Source: Nipponacmea schrenckii
Lineage: Eukaryota; Mollusca; Gastropoda; Lottiidae
Length of the DNA stretch: 64,000 nt
Direction of reading: 5' to 3'
NCBI GenBank assembly: GCA_030562195.1
Contig: JAUJPP010000003.1
Coordinates: 29,952,602-30,016,601 of the forward strand
The notes beneath the pieces were generated by a model. The model worked only from the letters and a program-made list of their open reading frames with translations. It had not been told where the DNA came from and searched no databases. Shown piece after piece: positions 11,115 through 24,500 of the stretch. Made by a program: the position numbers and the translations under genes. Numbering within the stretch: the stretch's first letter is position 1; the number at the start of each line of letters is the position of its first letter.

Positions 11115-12312
11115 GTTTTTATACGCCCACATTATAATGTGGTAGTATATTGTCGTCACCCACCCCCGTCCGTCCGTCTGTCCACAATTGCTTGTGAACG
11201 CAATAGAGGCTACAGTTTTTGTCGCATTTAAATGAAACTTGCTGTGATCATTTATATTGATGAGATCTCGGACAAGTTCGAATTGGCTATTTTTCGATGA
11301 ACAGTTTTTGAGTTATTACACTTGACTTAGCCAAAACGCGTCAAAATTGGCTTGTGAACGCGATAGAGACTACAGTTTTCATCGGATTTAAATGAAACTT
11401 TCTTTGATCAGTAATATTGATGAGATCTCGGACAAGTTCGAAATTGGCAATTTTTCGATGAACGGTTTTTGAGTTATTGCACTTGATTTAGCCAAAACGC
11501 GTCGAAATTGGCTTGTGAACGCGATAGAGACTACAGTTTTCATCAGATTTGAATGAAACTTGCTGTGATCATTTATATTGATGAGATCTTGAACAAGTTT
11601 GAAATTGGCGATTTTTCCATGAATGGTTTTTGAGTTATTGCACTTGACTTTGCCAAAACGCGTCAAAATTGACTTGTGAACGCGATAGAGACTACAGTTT
11701 TCATCAGATTTGAATGAAACTTGCTGTGATCATTGATATTGATGAGATCTTGGACAAGTTGGAAATTGGTGATGTTTCGATGAATGGTTTTTTAGTTATT
11801 GCACTTGACTTAGTCAAAACGCCTCAAAATTGGCTTGTGAAAGGGATAGAGATCACAATTTCCATTTGATTTGAATGAAATTTGGTGTTATCATTTATAT
11901 TGATGAAATCTTGGACAAGTTTGATCATGACGATTTTTGGGTGAACGTCTTTTGAGTTATTGGCCTTGACTAAGTCAAATTGCGTTGAAAAAGACTTGTG
12001 AACACAATAGAGACAACAGTTTTCATCTGATTGGAATGAAATTTGGTGTGATCATTGAAGTTGATGTCACCTTGGTCAAGTTCGAAATTGACATTTGGAT
12101 ATACTGTTTTTGAGTTATTGCACTTGACTTAGTCAAAACGCGGCTTGTGATTGCGATAGACAATACAGTTTTTATCTGATTTTAATGAAATTTGGTGTGA
12201 ACATTTATATTGACGAGAACTTGGATTAGACCTAAATAATCTTAGTGTCTTTGCCTGTGTTAAAACATAAAATATATTTTAAAGTGGGCGTATCTTGCTA
12301 GGTAACCACTTG
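11115..12312 (+). mobile_element. Tandem-core element, family B
   Basis: The 5' end is TTTTTATACGCCCACATTATAATGTGG, then TATATTGTCGTCACC and a (GTCC)n run. The core holds about seven diverged 160-bp units: the landmark CTTGTGAACGCGATAGAG recurs at about 11351, 11511 and 11671. The 3' end is AAAGTGGGCGTATCTTGCTAGG followed by ACCACTTGT. The shared TACGCCCAC word is inverted at the two ends. No protein is encoded. It lies 163 bp upstream of an annexin exon, with the gap holding nothing I recognise. Confidence 0.8.
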
Positions 12313-12475
12313 TCAGTTTAATGAAAGTTAGTCATATCAAATTGGTGGCTGATCCTTTCTAATATCATTCAAAAAACAACTCAAGGTGATTGCAAGATTT
12401 ATCAAATATCAAAGTTTTTCTATTTTTGATAAAATTTTGTAAGCTAAGTATTTCATTACTGAAACTGTTTTTCAG

Positions 12476-12555
12476 TGTATAAACGGAAATTGGAGGAAGA
12501 AATCATAAGTGAAACTTCTGGTCATTTTAAAAAGTTGCTGGTATCCATGACTACT
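12476..12555 (+). CDS. Annexin exon: end of repeat II
   Basis: This 80-bp exon sits between ...GTTTTTCAG and GTAAGT and enters in phase 1 (two bases complete a codon). It reads YKRKLEEEIISETSGHF, then KKLLVSMTT: the final helices of an annexin repeat, with the conserved SETSGHFK..L motif. It is undamaged. Confidence 0.95.
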
Positions 12556-15500
12556 GTAAGTAGATGCTGTTTTCTTTCTTAATTTGTTTAGTAGTTTGTT
12601 TTCGGATTGTTAATTCTTTGTTAATTCTGCGTTGATTTCGAAATGACTATTTTCTTTTTCCAGCCATAACTGCAAATGTCTCACTCAATCAGACATGATT
12701 TGTAACGCATCATAGTGCTCGTGTATTAAATGTAAATTGACGCATTTTTGTCAGACCGGAAATGACATGTAACATCCCAAAGTCTTTTTGTTTTCCTCAA
12801 ATAATAGCTCTATTTCAAATCAGATTTTGCCTGGACGTTTTTTATAGCAATTTAAAAATTTTGACTTTTGTCGCTGACTTCTTTATTTTTAAAGTTAACA
12901 CTTTTTCCAACTTCTTGACTGAATTCGTTGGTAAAACGTGGAATCGGTCGGTAAAAAGGGGTCATGGATGGAACCGTCGGTAAAACGCCGAATCGATCGA
13001 TTAAACCGATTAATTAACCTAAAAAGTCAAAACCTTGTGTTGGGTCGACAACAAGGTAGGACCGTCGGTAAAACCAATTAACCTAAAAAGTAAAACCCTT
13101 GTGTTGGTTATGATGTTATCAGTAAACTGTCAACATTAAAAGTATTTTTTTACTGAAACTACCGGAATCGGACGGTATAAGTTGGTTATGACTGGAGTCT
13201 TCGGTAAAACCGATTAGTTAACCGATACCCTCGTTATCGGTAAGCTGCTCATTATTTGAATTTGTCGGTAAACGCGGAATTGGCCGATAGAAGAAGGTCA
13301 TAGTTGGAGCCGTCGGTAAAACCGATTTGTTAACCGAAAGAGTGAAAACCTTGTGTCTGTTAAGATGTTATCCGTAAACTGTTAGTCTACATAATAAGTG
13401 ATTATTATTGAACTTGTCGGTAAAACACAGAATAGGTTGAAAAAGGACATAGAAAACATATGGTTTTCCGATGAAAATTGATAATTTGGTCCAGTGGAAA
13501 AGACTTCCAAAATCGCGTCAGATGTATTCTCCGGGTTTCCTACTTTGTAAAATTTTCTGGGGCAGAACCCATGAAACCCCCTGCCATGTCGGTAAAATGC
13601 AGAATAGGTCGAAAAAGGGCATAGAAAACATATGGTTTTCCTATGAAAATTGATAATTTTGTCCAGTGGAAATGATGTATTCTCCGGGTTTCTTAGTTTG
13701 TAAAATTTTCCAAGGAAGGACCCCCGAATCCCCCGCCACTGCAAGGGCCGAATACGAAGGCCTTTGGCCTGCTGGACTTGCCTTGGAAAAATCACCTTTC
13801 AGTCCCCCCTCTCAGGCACATTCTAGATACATCCCTGATTGATATGGTTTTTATAACGATGGATTTCGTTCGTGTATAATGTATATACTTAATAGTGCGA
13901 GTAAGTTATTTTTGCCCCCGGAAGAACACGTGTTTGTCGGTAATACTTAGACATTACACGTGTTCATCAGTAAAACTTAGCCGTTACACCCCCCCCCCCC
14001 CCCAGCCAAAATGGTCACACTACGCCCCTGGCTTTCACAATATCGACATCACTTCCGGTTTTGATGTCATTCGTCTCTAAACTTGGAATTTTTACTTCCG
14101 GAATTCTAAAGATACTTGAAAAAAAATGTCACAATTAGTTACAATTGTCCCATAATCATTTTATAATTTAGAAAAATTGACCCAGAAGCAACAAGTCAGC
14201 CACCATCATAAAACCACTTACTTTTCTAGAACGAAAAATTGTGAACTTCAGGGTTAATCAGACAATTGTAATTTTTATGTCTATGTAATCTTCAATCGAT
14301 TGCTAAATCTCTGGCAGCCGAAATTTGAATTATGATTTAGCTTTGCATTTAATTCCGGTTATATTTTTTCACTAAGTGCCTTATTTACGAATGTTCATCT
14401 ATCGTGACCTTGACCTTTGATGACCTTGTGACCTACACAAAAATGTTGCCCCTGTCGAGAACTATCTATTGATGTCTTCAATTTTGTTGTGCAATGTCAA
14501 CTTCTAGTTTGACAGCCATTTGAAAATTGCAATTTTTAACTTTGAAGAGCTCTGTCACATGACCTAATTTACATAAGCAAAATGTCTTTCATGTCAATTC
14601 AATTCAATTTCAATTCAATTCATTTATTGGCACTATATGGCAATTAGCCATGGTACTAATGTTATAACAATGGTACAATGTATACATTTAATAACGTTAT
14701 GGTGTAATTTGCATATTTAAATACCTGTTATCACAGTGTAAGTCTACAATGACATAGTTAGTTTGTACAAATATACCTAGAGACTAAAAGACTAGATTGC
14801 ACTAGATAAAATTCATATTTACTCTAGTTATCTATACTAAATATAGAGAGCTACCGCATTTGTACAACTCAGTATTAAACTAGACATAAATGAAATTAAT
14901 AATTTATAATTTATCCAGGATACCAATGTGCATTATTGAGCTATATAACACCATGTTACAGAAGAACATTTTCAGTGTAAGCCTATAATGACAATCAAAA
15001 TAAGGAGAGACAATCTACGTCGATTGTACAACTCCATATTAAACTAGACCTAACCTAATTTATATTAAGAGTGCATACTATCTATACAAAATAAGGAGAG
15101 ACAAGCTAAGACGATTGTACAACTCCATATAGACTAGACATATATTAATTAGATTAACAGTGCATACTATATATACTAAATAAGGAGAGACAAGCTAAGA
15201 CGATTGTACAACTCCATATAGACTAGACATATATTAATTAGATTAACAGTGCATACTATCTATACAAAATAAGGAGAGACAAGCTAAGACGATTGTACAA
15301 CTCCATATAGACTAGACATATATTAATTAGATTAACAGTGCATACTATCTATACAAAATAAGGAGAGACAAGCTAAGACGATTGTACAACTCCATATAGA
15401 CTAGACATATATTAATTAGATTAACAGTGCATACTATCTATACAAAATAAGGAGAGACAAGCTAAGACGATTGTACCACTCCATATTAAACTAGACCCAA

Positions 15501-18500
15501 TAAATACCAATATGAATTATTGAGCTATATAACACCATGTTATAAAGAACATTTCATTGTAACCTATAGTGACATATTTGATCTTATCAGCATAAGGGGA
15601 GACTATCTTATTAAGTTGGTACAGAATATTCTCTAAACATAAAACTTATATCTAATTCTCAAATCTGTACACCTACAGGGACAGAATTTCCCTTCTTATT
15701 TCCAGTCCTTTCTTAATATACAATGCAAGCATCTTACTTGAGACTGGGTTATCAAACAGAGCTTGCAAACCGGTTAAGGAAGGGTATTTGATTACTTTAT
15801 CAGCTAAAAAATTACGCCTCAAATCCCCAAGTACTGGGCAAACAAGCAAAAAATGATATTCGTCACCTATAGTACCCATGTTACACACTTGGCAAAGTCT
15901 ATCTTCATACAATGCACCTGTGCGGCGACCTAACTCAACCTCAAGATCATGGGTTGAACACTTAAGAGAGGCAATATAAGACCTCAAGTATATTGGTAAT
16001 TCTAAAACATATGGTTTTACTTCTAATTGTAAATTTAACAAGGAATAAAATCTGTATTTATTGGATGAACCCACTTTAGAGCTTAAGTTTTGAAAATCAA
16101 TATCTCTCAATCTTTGTTTAAGTATATATTTAAACACGCTTTCATCTCCAACACCTTGGTTTAACCATACTTCACCCAAACCAAGTTCAAATAACAATAT
16201 CCTGACATTACTGACCCAGTTAGAACAGCCAATATTGTCAAGCTTAAACAACATGTGGTAGCAATGTTTTGGGAGCCTTGTGACCTCCATTTCCAAAATT
16301 TTTATAAAATAAACCATTTGGACATGTAATTAGTATGCATACCCACTCTACCACATTCAAGTTTAGCTAAAACATTTGGAGTCCTAGGGAACACACCTAG
16401 AATCCATTTACAATATTTATTATGGACTCTTTCAATGTCCTCTCTTTGACAAGTTCCCCATATTTCTGCACCATATAAGAGGATGGGTGCTATCATGGAA
16501 TCAAACATTTTGAATGCAGCATTTACATCTCTATTACCTATTGTAGAAAGACAATGTTTTATCATGTTGAGGCCTTTAGTGCTTTGCTGTGCTAAGGCTT
16601 TACAACCCTCATTCCAGTTAAGTTTACATGAAAATATAATACCTAGATACTTATAATAGTTTACACACTCAACACGTTTTCCCTGATAAAACCATTTCTC
16701 ATGTTTTGAAAGATTACCTCCCTTCTTAAAAACAATTATCTTGGACTTCACAAGATTTACAGACATGTCATAAGATTCACAATATTGTTCTAAAATATTT
16801 AAACGTTTTTGAAGTTCATGAACTGAGTCTGCTAGCAACGCCAGGTCATCTGCAAAAAGAAGCAAGAAAAATTCTTCTATACATTCTTCTACAAAAATGC
16901 CTGTACCGTCAGATGATCTGATTTTTTCTACCAGCTCCGTTATATAAACTGCAAAAAGCCAGGGGCTTAAGATACAGCCTTGTCTAAGGCCTGCCATGCA
17001 ATTAAAACTATCTGACAACTTATCATTTGAACTAATTCTACACTTAACAGTTTCATATAGGCTTTTTAGTATATTAAACATAGAACCATGTAATTAGATT
17101 CCAATAGTAAGTATAAAAGCTTTGATCTATTGACTCAGTCGAACGCTTTAGAGAAATCAATGAAAGCACAATAGAATTTGCCTCCCTTTTTACGTAAGTA
17201 CTTCTGCACAATGCTATTTAAAACAAAAATGTTGTCTATTGTGGAGTAACCTTTTCTGAAGCCGGCCTGTTCTTCCGGGACAAGTTTTTCATTATCCGAC
17301 CAATCAGACAACCTTTTGCTTAGAATAGACAGAAATATCTTACTTACAATATTGAGTAGAGAGATACCACGGTAATTATCTACCTTTTTAGTGTCACCTG
17401 ATTTATAAAGTGGAATAATTATACTTTCAGTCCATGCTTCTGGAAACTGACCTTTAGAAAATATTGCATTAAACAATTTAAACAAGATGGGCAACAAAGT
17501 ATGAGACAATTCCTTAAAGAATTCTCTAGGTATGCCGTCAATTCCTGGTGCCTTTGAGTTTTTCAAGTTGCAAATTGCGCTTTCAATTTCGTTAAGAGAA
17601 ATTGGATCATTAATCCATAAATTATTTTCAGTACAAGAATTACAATGCAACTCATGCTCTTGGAGGCTCAACAAAACACTATCAGAAAATGTAGAGTTAA
17701 CATTATCAGTAATTGGGTTCAGAAGCTCATTAAAGTGATTGTACCACTCATCAAGTGAAATATTAGGGTCTGAGAATTTGCCTTTGCTAATAAACTGTTT
17801 GACAAGCCCCCAAAATTTTGACATATCTTTTTGGCAGCTGAACTCAACTAACTGATTTTGTATTTCAGATTTGTAGTCTTTCTTTTTTTCTTCACACACT
17901 GATTTAAAATCACTTTTGGCACATAAGTAATCTTCTAGGACACTAGCTTCCCCTGTGGTTCTAAATCTGTTAAGAAGGGTGTTTTTTGAAGATTTTAACG
18001 TAGCACAATTCTGATCGAACCATTTTGGTTGCGAAACCTTCGCAGATTTCTGGCACAGCATAAGGGATTGGTTTCCAAGCCGCTGTAGTTCTAGTTCCAA
18101 CAATTCTGTCGCAGAGTTTACATCCACTTCCACCAAGTGAAGAATTTCATCTAGTTTTAAGTTTATATCTTCGACACAGCTCTTAAATAAAGAAATATTG
18201 TTTATCTTCCACTTATACTTCTTGTAACTAATGCCTGGTGCCATGGTTTGTAAAGGAATTTTTTCTGGCAGTGATAGTCTGATTTCACACTCAATTGGGA
18301 AATGTTTTGATACATCCAGACTGAGCACATTTAACTCAAGGACATTAGGTAGCAGGGGGGCAGATACAATAACATAGTCTATTAAGCTTGCACCTGTGGG
18401 GCAGATATAGGTACATTCCCCATTCTCGTTGCCTTTAGATCGGCCATTTGCAATAAGAAGATTATTTGTGGCACATACATCTACTAAAGATTTCCCAAAT

Positions 18501-21500
18501 TTGTTTGTTTTGGGGTCCTTGTTTCGTCTTAATGGTATATTAATGTCGTCCTGGTATGAGCTTTCCAACAAGCCATGTAAGCCATCATTAAATCTATCAC
18601 CAGTCGAGTAGTCACTCAAAGTTGCAGTTGCAGCATATTTTATGATTTTTTTAAGACCTGCCTTCCAAACACGTCTTGCCCACGCGGTCACTAGGTGGCG
18701 CTCCTCTGTCTTTCATGTCCTTATTACACGTAATCTATTTTTTTTTTTAATGGTGTATAACACTTGATCCTTTGATCCAAATTGCGCTTTTTAATATTTG
18801 AAGATTTGTTCTTAGTTCTATAGTAATTGTGCGTGATTTATGAATTAGCACGTGTTTTTTTAATTAAGTATATTTAAGAAAGTCGTCAAATTCTTGTATA
18901 GATATGATAGAACATGACAAACAAAGAAAAAGATAGCTTGCTAGGCAAGGTGATATACGCCCACTGGCAGCATTGATTTCGAATTAAAACTTTTCAGTAA
19001 GGTAACAATTAGTGGAATGAAATATTCAACCTTCCGCCATATACTTTTTATACGACCACATGAAAATGTGGACGTATATTGCCATCACCCCTGTCCGCCC
19101 GTCAACAATTACTTGTGTACGCGATAAAGGCCAGAGTTTTTATCCGATTTGAATGAAACTTGGTATGTGTATTTATCTTGATAATATCTCGGACACGTTC
19201 GAAAATGGTACGATTCCAGATGTCGGTTTATGACTTATGGCCGTTAATTAAATGAAAAAACGTTAAAATTTGCTTGTGTACGCAATAGAAGTTGTAGTTT
19301 TTATCCGATTTGAATGAAACTTGGTATGTGTATTCATCTTGATAATATCTCGAACAAGTTCGAAAATGGCACGATTCCAGATGTCGGTTTATGACTTATG
19401 GTCCTTGATTAAATGAAAAAACGTTAAAATTTACTTGTGTACGCGATAGAAGCTGTAGTTTTTATCCGATTTGAATGAAACTTGGTATGTGTATTCATCT
19501 TGATAGTATCTCAGAAAAATTAGAAAACGGCACGATTCCAGATGTCTGTTTATGAGTTATGGCCCTTGATTAAATGAAAAAAACGTTAATATTAACTTGT
19601 GTACACAATAGAAGCTAGTTTGCATCCGATTTTAATGAAACTTATGTATTCATCTTAATAACATCTCGGAAAAGGTCAAAAATGGTGCAATTCCAGATGT
19701 CGGTTTATGAGTTATTGCCCTTGATTAAATGAAAAAACATTGAATATTCTGTTTGCTGAAGTGGGCGTATGTTACCTTGCCTGGCAAGCTATCTTTTTCT
19801 AGGGTCTCTAGTTTCATTAAAAACTCTCAAGAATTGTACCTAATAACTCATTGAATATTTTTCGGTATTTTTGTTTTTTGCAATAGGGTTCACCCTTAAT
19901 AATATTTTGATATTTTTAATTCTTAATAGGGCTCATCTTGGTTGATATTAATAAGTTTTGTCAAAAATAAAAGAGTGTTCATAAGCTAAAAGTTAAAAGC
20001 GTTTTTTGAAAACAAGGGCAATAACTGACACTAAATATTTTTTGATTTAACTGATTTTCATTTGGATTCCTCCTTGGGATAAGTTTCATCAAGCCAAGTT
20101 TCATCAAAATCCATTCAAAATTGTTCTTTCTAGCGTGTTTGAAAGCTAAATTTGAACAGGTTTTCAAGAACAAGGGCAATAACTTGTATGACAATCCACG
20201 GTATTATTTTACCTTTGATGTCGATGACGATTATTTCATATATTAACCTGTGGACAAATCTATCGGAAAAAAGGGGGTTAATAGTAAAAAAGAAACATAA
20301 TTTTCCTTGGATTGTAAGTTAGATATTGACCTCAAACCCCTCGGTTGATATTCGAAAAAAAAAAAAAATATCAGTCTATATCTTATACCTAAATATTTTT
20401 CAATATATCTGATTTTCAATAGGGTTCATCCTTGGGTGAAAACAAATACTCAAACCAAGATTCATCAAAATCTATTCAAATTGTTCTTTCTAGAGTGTTT
20501 ACAAGCTAAAATTGCATGCGTTTTCCAAAACAAGTGCAATAACTTGTACTAAATATTTTTTGATTTTCAATAGGGTTCTTCTTTGGGTGAAAAGAAATGC
20601 TCAATCCATTTTTCATCAAAATCCATTCAAAATTATTCTTTCTAGAGTGTTTACAAGCTAAAATTGAACAAGTTTTCAAGAACAAGAGCAATAACTCATA
20701 CTAAATATTTTTTGGATTTTGCTGATTTTCAATAGGGCTCATCCTTGAGTTACAACACACACCTTCACACCAAGTTTCATCAAATTTGGTCAGGGATTGT
20801 GCCATGAAGAGTGTTAACGTGACAAAAATCGAACACGTTTTCAAAACAAGGGCAATAATTTTATATTAGATATATTTTGATATTTTTTATTTTCAACCTA
20901 ACCCTGGGTGATAACAATTTCAGCTAGTTTTGTCAACATTGACAATGAATTGTGCCTTCTAGAGTGTTTATAAGCCAAAAAGTTGAACGCGTTTTCAAAA
21001 ACATGGGCAATAACTGACACTGAATATTGTTCGATTTAACTGATTTTCAATAGGGGTCATCCTTGGGTGATAACAAATACCGGTATTTTAGCCACGTTTC
21101 ATCAAAATCTATGAAGAATAATTCTTTCAAGAGGGTTTACAAGCTAAAATTCAACACGTTTTCAAGAACAAGGGCTATAACTCATATTAAATATTTTTCA
21201 ATTTTTTTTTCAATAGGGTCCATCCTTGAGTTAAAACAAACTTTCTCACCAAGTTTCATCAAAATCCGTTAAGAATTGCACATTGTAGAGTGTTTACGAG
21301 CCATTCAAGAACAAGGGCAAGAACTCAATCTAAATTTTTTCCGATTTCGCCGATTTTCAATAGGGTTCATCCTTGCGTGATCATCAACACACATATCAAG
21401 TTCATCAAAATCCGTTAAGAATTGCGCCCTCTAGAGTGTTTACGAGCAATTGCGGACGGACAGATGGATGGGGCGACAACAATATATGCCCCCCATTTCA

Positions 21501-24500
21501 TGTGGGCGTATAAAAATGTGATAAATCCGGATCCGGAAGTAACACTTAAGCCGCTATCATGAAATGACTAACTTTTGTAAAACGAAATATCGGGTATAAG
21601 ACGGTAATCGGACAACTGTAATTTTGATGTCTATGCAATCTTCAATCGATTGCTAACAAATCCCAGACAGCTGATTTTCAAATTTCAAATTAGCTTTCCT
21701 TTTAATTCTGGTTCTATATTTTTAGTAAGTGCCTTATTTTCAAAGGTTCATATCTTGTGACCTTGACCTTTGGTGATCTTGTAACCTGCACGAAAGGAGT
21801 TGTCCTTGTGGAGACCTATCCATTGATGTCTTCATTTTCTGCCATTTGAAAATTGCGATTTTTAACTTTGAAGTGCTCTATCACGTGATCTAATTTACAT
21901 ACGTCAAAATTTCTTTTATGTCCTTAATAAACTTAATCAATTCTTTCCAATGGTGTATAACACTTGATATTTTGATCAATATTGCACTTTTAAGAATTTG
22001 AAAATTTTGTTCTTTGTTCTAAAGTAACTCTGCGTGATTTTTGGCAGGAAAAAGCATGTGTTTTTTTCAATTACATATTTTTATGAAAATCGACAAATTC
22101 TTTTAAAGATATGATAGAACATGACAAAAAAAGGAAAAAAAAGTAATAAAAGCTCTGGAAGAAGCATTTAAGCCATCGTATCACCACCTTTTCTTTAAAT
22201 AAATATAATTCACCAAGTTATCATCCTATTTGCATAATTTTGATGTCTGTGGAGGCTTTAGTTGATTGCTAACAAAAACTAAGGTAGGATTTTCGATTTT
22301 CGATCAGGATTATTTTTTTCTTCCAGTTAAATAAAACTTCCATAGCCCATACCTCATGACCTTGACCTTTGTCGACCTTGTGAACCGAACAAAAGTTGTA
22401 GCCCTTCTCGAGATCTATCCAATGATATCGTTATTTCTTAATTTGTTTAGTAGTTTGTTTTAGGATTGTTAATTCTTTGTTAATTCTGCTTTGTTTTCGA
22501 AATGACCATTTTATTGTTCAGGCTCCCCAGCCATAACTGCAAATGTCTCACTCAATCTGACATGATATTGTAATGCATCATAGTGCTCCGTTGTGTATTA
22601 AATGTAAATTGACGCATTTTTGTCAGACCGGAAATGACATGTAACATCCCAAAGTCTTTTTGTTTCCCTCAAATAATAGCTCTATTTCATATCCGATTTT
22701 GCCTGGACGTATTTTTATAGCAATTTAAAAATTTTGACTTTTGTCGCTGACTTCTTTATTTTTAAATTTAACATTTTTTCCAACTTCTACAATTCTGATT
22801 TGATCGAAATAAACATTTGTAGGTAGATGGACATTTTGCTTGCCAATAAAAATGCTTTCACAATATCGACATCACTTCTGGTTTTGACGTCTTCGTTTCT
22901 AAACTTGGAATTTTTATTTTTTGAAAAAAATTTTTTCACAATTAGTTACAATTGTCCCATAATCATTTTATAATTAAGAAAAATTTAAAAATTAAACAAG
23001 ACTTACCTTGGTTAAAGTTGAAGTTTGATTGTAATTCTATGAGTAAATAGAATCCATGAAGAGCTCACATGAGATAGTACTGCGCATGTCCGAAAATCAG
23101 CCTTTAAAGTATACTTTTAACAAATGAAAATAAGTTCTCTATTCCAAAAAAGGAATAAGATGCTCACAAGTTGGGTGGGATTGAGCGTGGCATGTGAGCT
23201 CTTCATGGATTCTATTTACTCATAGAATTACAATCAAACTTCAACTGTAAGTCTCGTTTAATTTTTAAATTCTATTTCGTAAATATCCATTACCAGACTC
23301 CCATGAGATTTGGAAGAACATTTGTTAAAAGTCAAAAAAGCTCACCACATAAAGATAAGACAGCTGATGCATAGTCAACTGTTTTCTTTATTGGACGATT
23401 ATAATACACTGCAAATGTTCTTGCATTTGACCATCCTCCTTGAGCTAGAAGTTTGTCAATTGGTACAGCTACTTGAGCTTTACTTACCAAAGCTGATCTA
23501 GTACTATGAGGTGAAAACCGATTTGTGTCAATTCCAGACTTGAACATTACTACTCGAATCCATCTGGATAAGGTGTCACAAGATACACATTTGTGTGGTT
23601 TAACAAAGCTCACAAAAAGACCATCATCTGATTCTTGACGCAAAGCCTTCACTCTAGACAAATATTCAGATAATACGGTAAAAACACATAATCTCCTGTC
23701 TGGAGCAAATGCCTTTAAACAAACTTCTTGTTTTTTAATCCCAGGCCTACTAGTCTTAGAAGGTCATCAATACGAAAAATGTAACTGCTATTACGTTTTG
23801 TCATGTTTGACAACTTTAAACACTTTAAAGTTTGAACACGAGAGGCTGTGCACAAACAAATTAACATTACCAATTTTAATGTTAAATCTTTTAAGGATAT
23901 ACCAACAACTGGACTTAACCTCTGCAAATAACACAACACATCTAACACATCCCATACAAAAGACAACTTTGGTTTTGGTGGTTTAAGGTTGTAGATTCCC
24001 TTAAGAAGTCTGACTACAAGAGGATGTTTTCCTACTGGATAGCCCTCCAATACAATACCTAACGCTGAAAGTGCACTACGCGCTGTATTAACTGCACTGT
24101 AAGCAAGACCTCCTTGGAACAATCCATTAAGAAAAATCAGGATAAAAGCTAGATATGGTCGAAAACAATCAACTTCTTCTTTACGACAGTGCGAAAATAA
24201 TTTTGTATAGTAAATCTGATACTGTTTTTTGGTGCCATCTCGCCAGCTTGACAAAAGGATGTTGGTTGTGCTGTGAGAAATTCCTGAACCTTCCAATGTT
24301 TGCCTGACACACAACATGCCATCAACACTAAGACTCCTTTTCAAAGGATGCTCCTCTTTCATCTTGGAATGTGTAAGTAGATTGTTTATTTGCGGTATAT
24401 CTATTGATTCTGCAGTCTTTTTTTTGAATGCAACGTCCCATAAGGCTGAAGGGTGGAAACAAATAACAGTAAAAATTATTCCAATTTAAAGTAAAGCTAT

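Larger units (their letters stand above)
14596..18706 (-). mobile_element. 5'-truncated LINE retrotransposon
   Basis: The element is flanked by an exact 13-bp duplication. Its 3' end (lower coordinates) has AATAAATGAATTG followed by TTGAA-type repeats, a microsatellite tail. The body carries the end of an AP-type endonuclease, a reverse transcriptase and a C-terminal Cys/His motif. The 3' untranslated region (14620-15660) contains 89-bp tandem repeats. It landed in family D DNA, whose empty site is seen elsewhere in the window. Confidence 0.93.
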
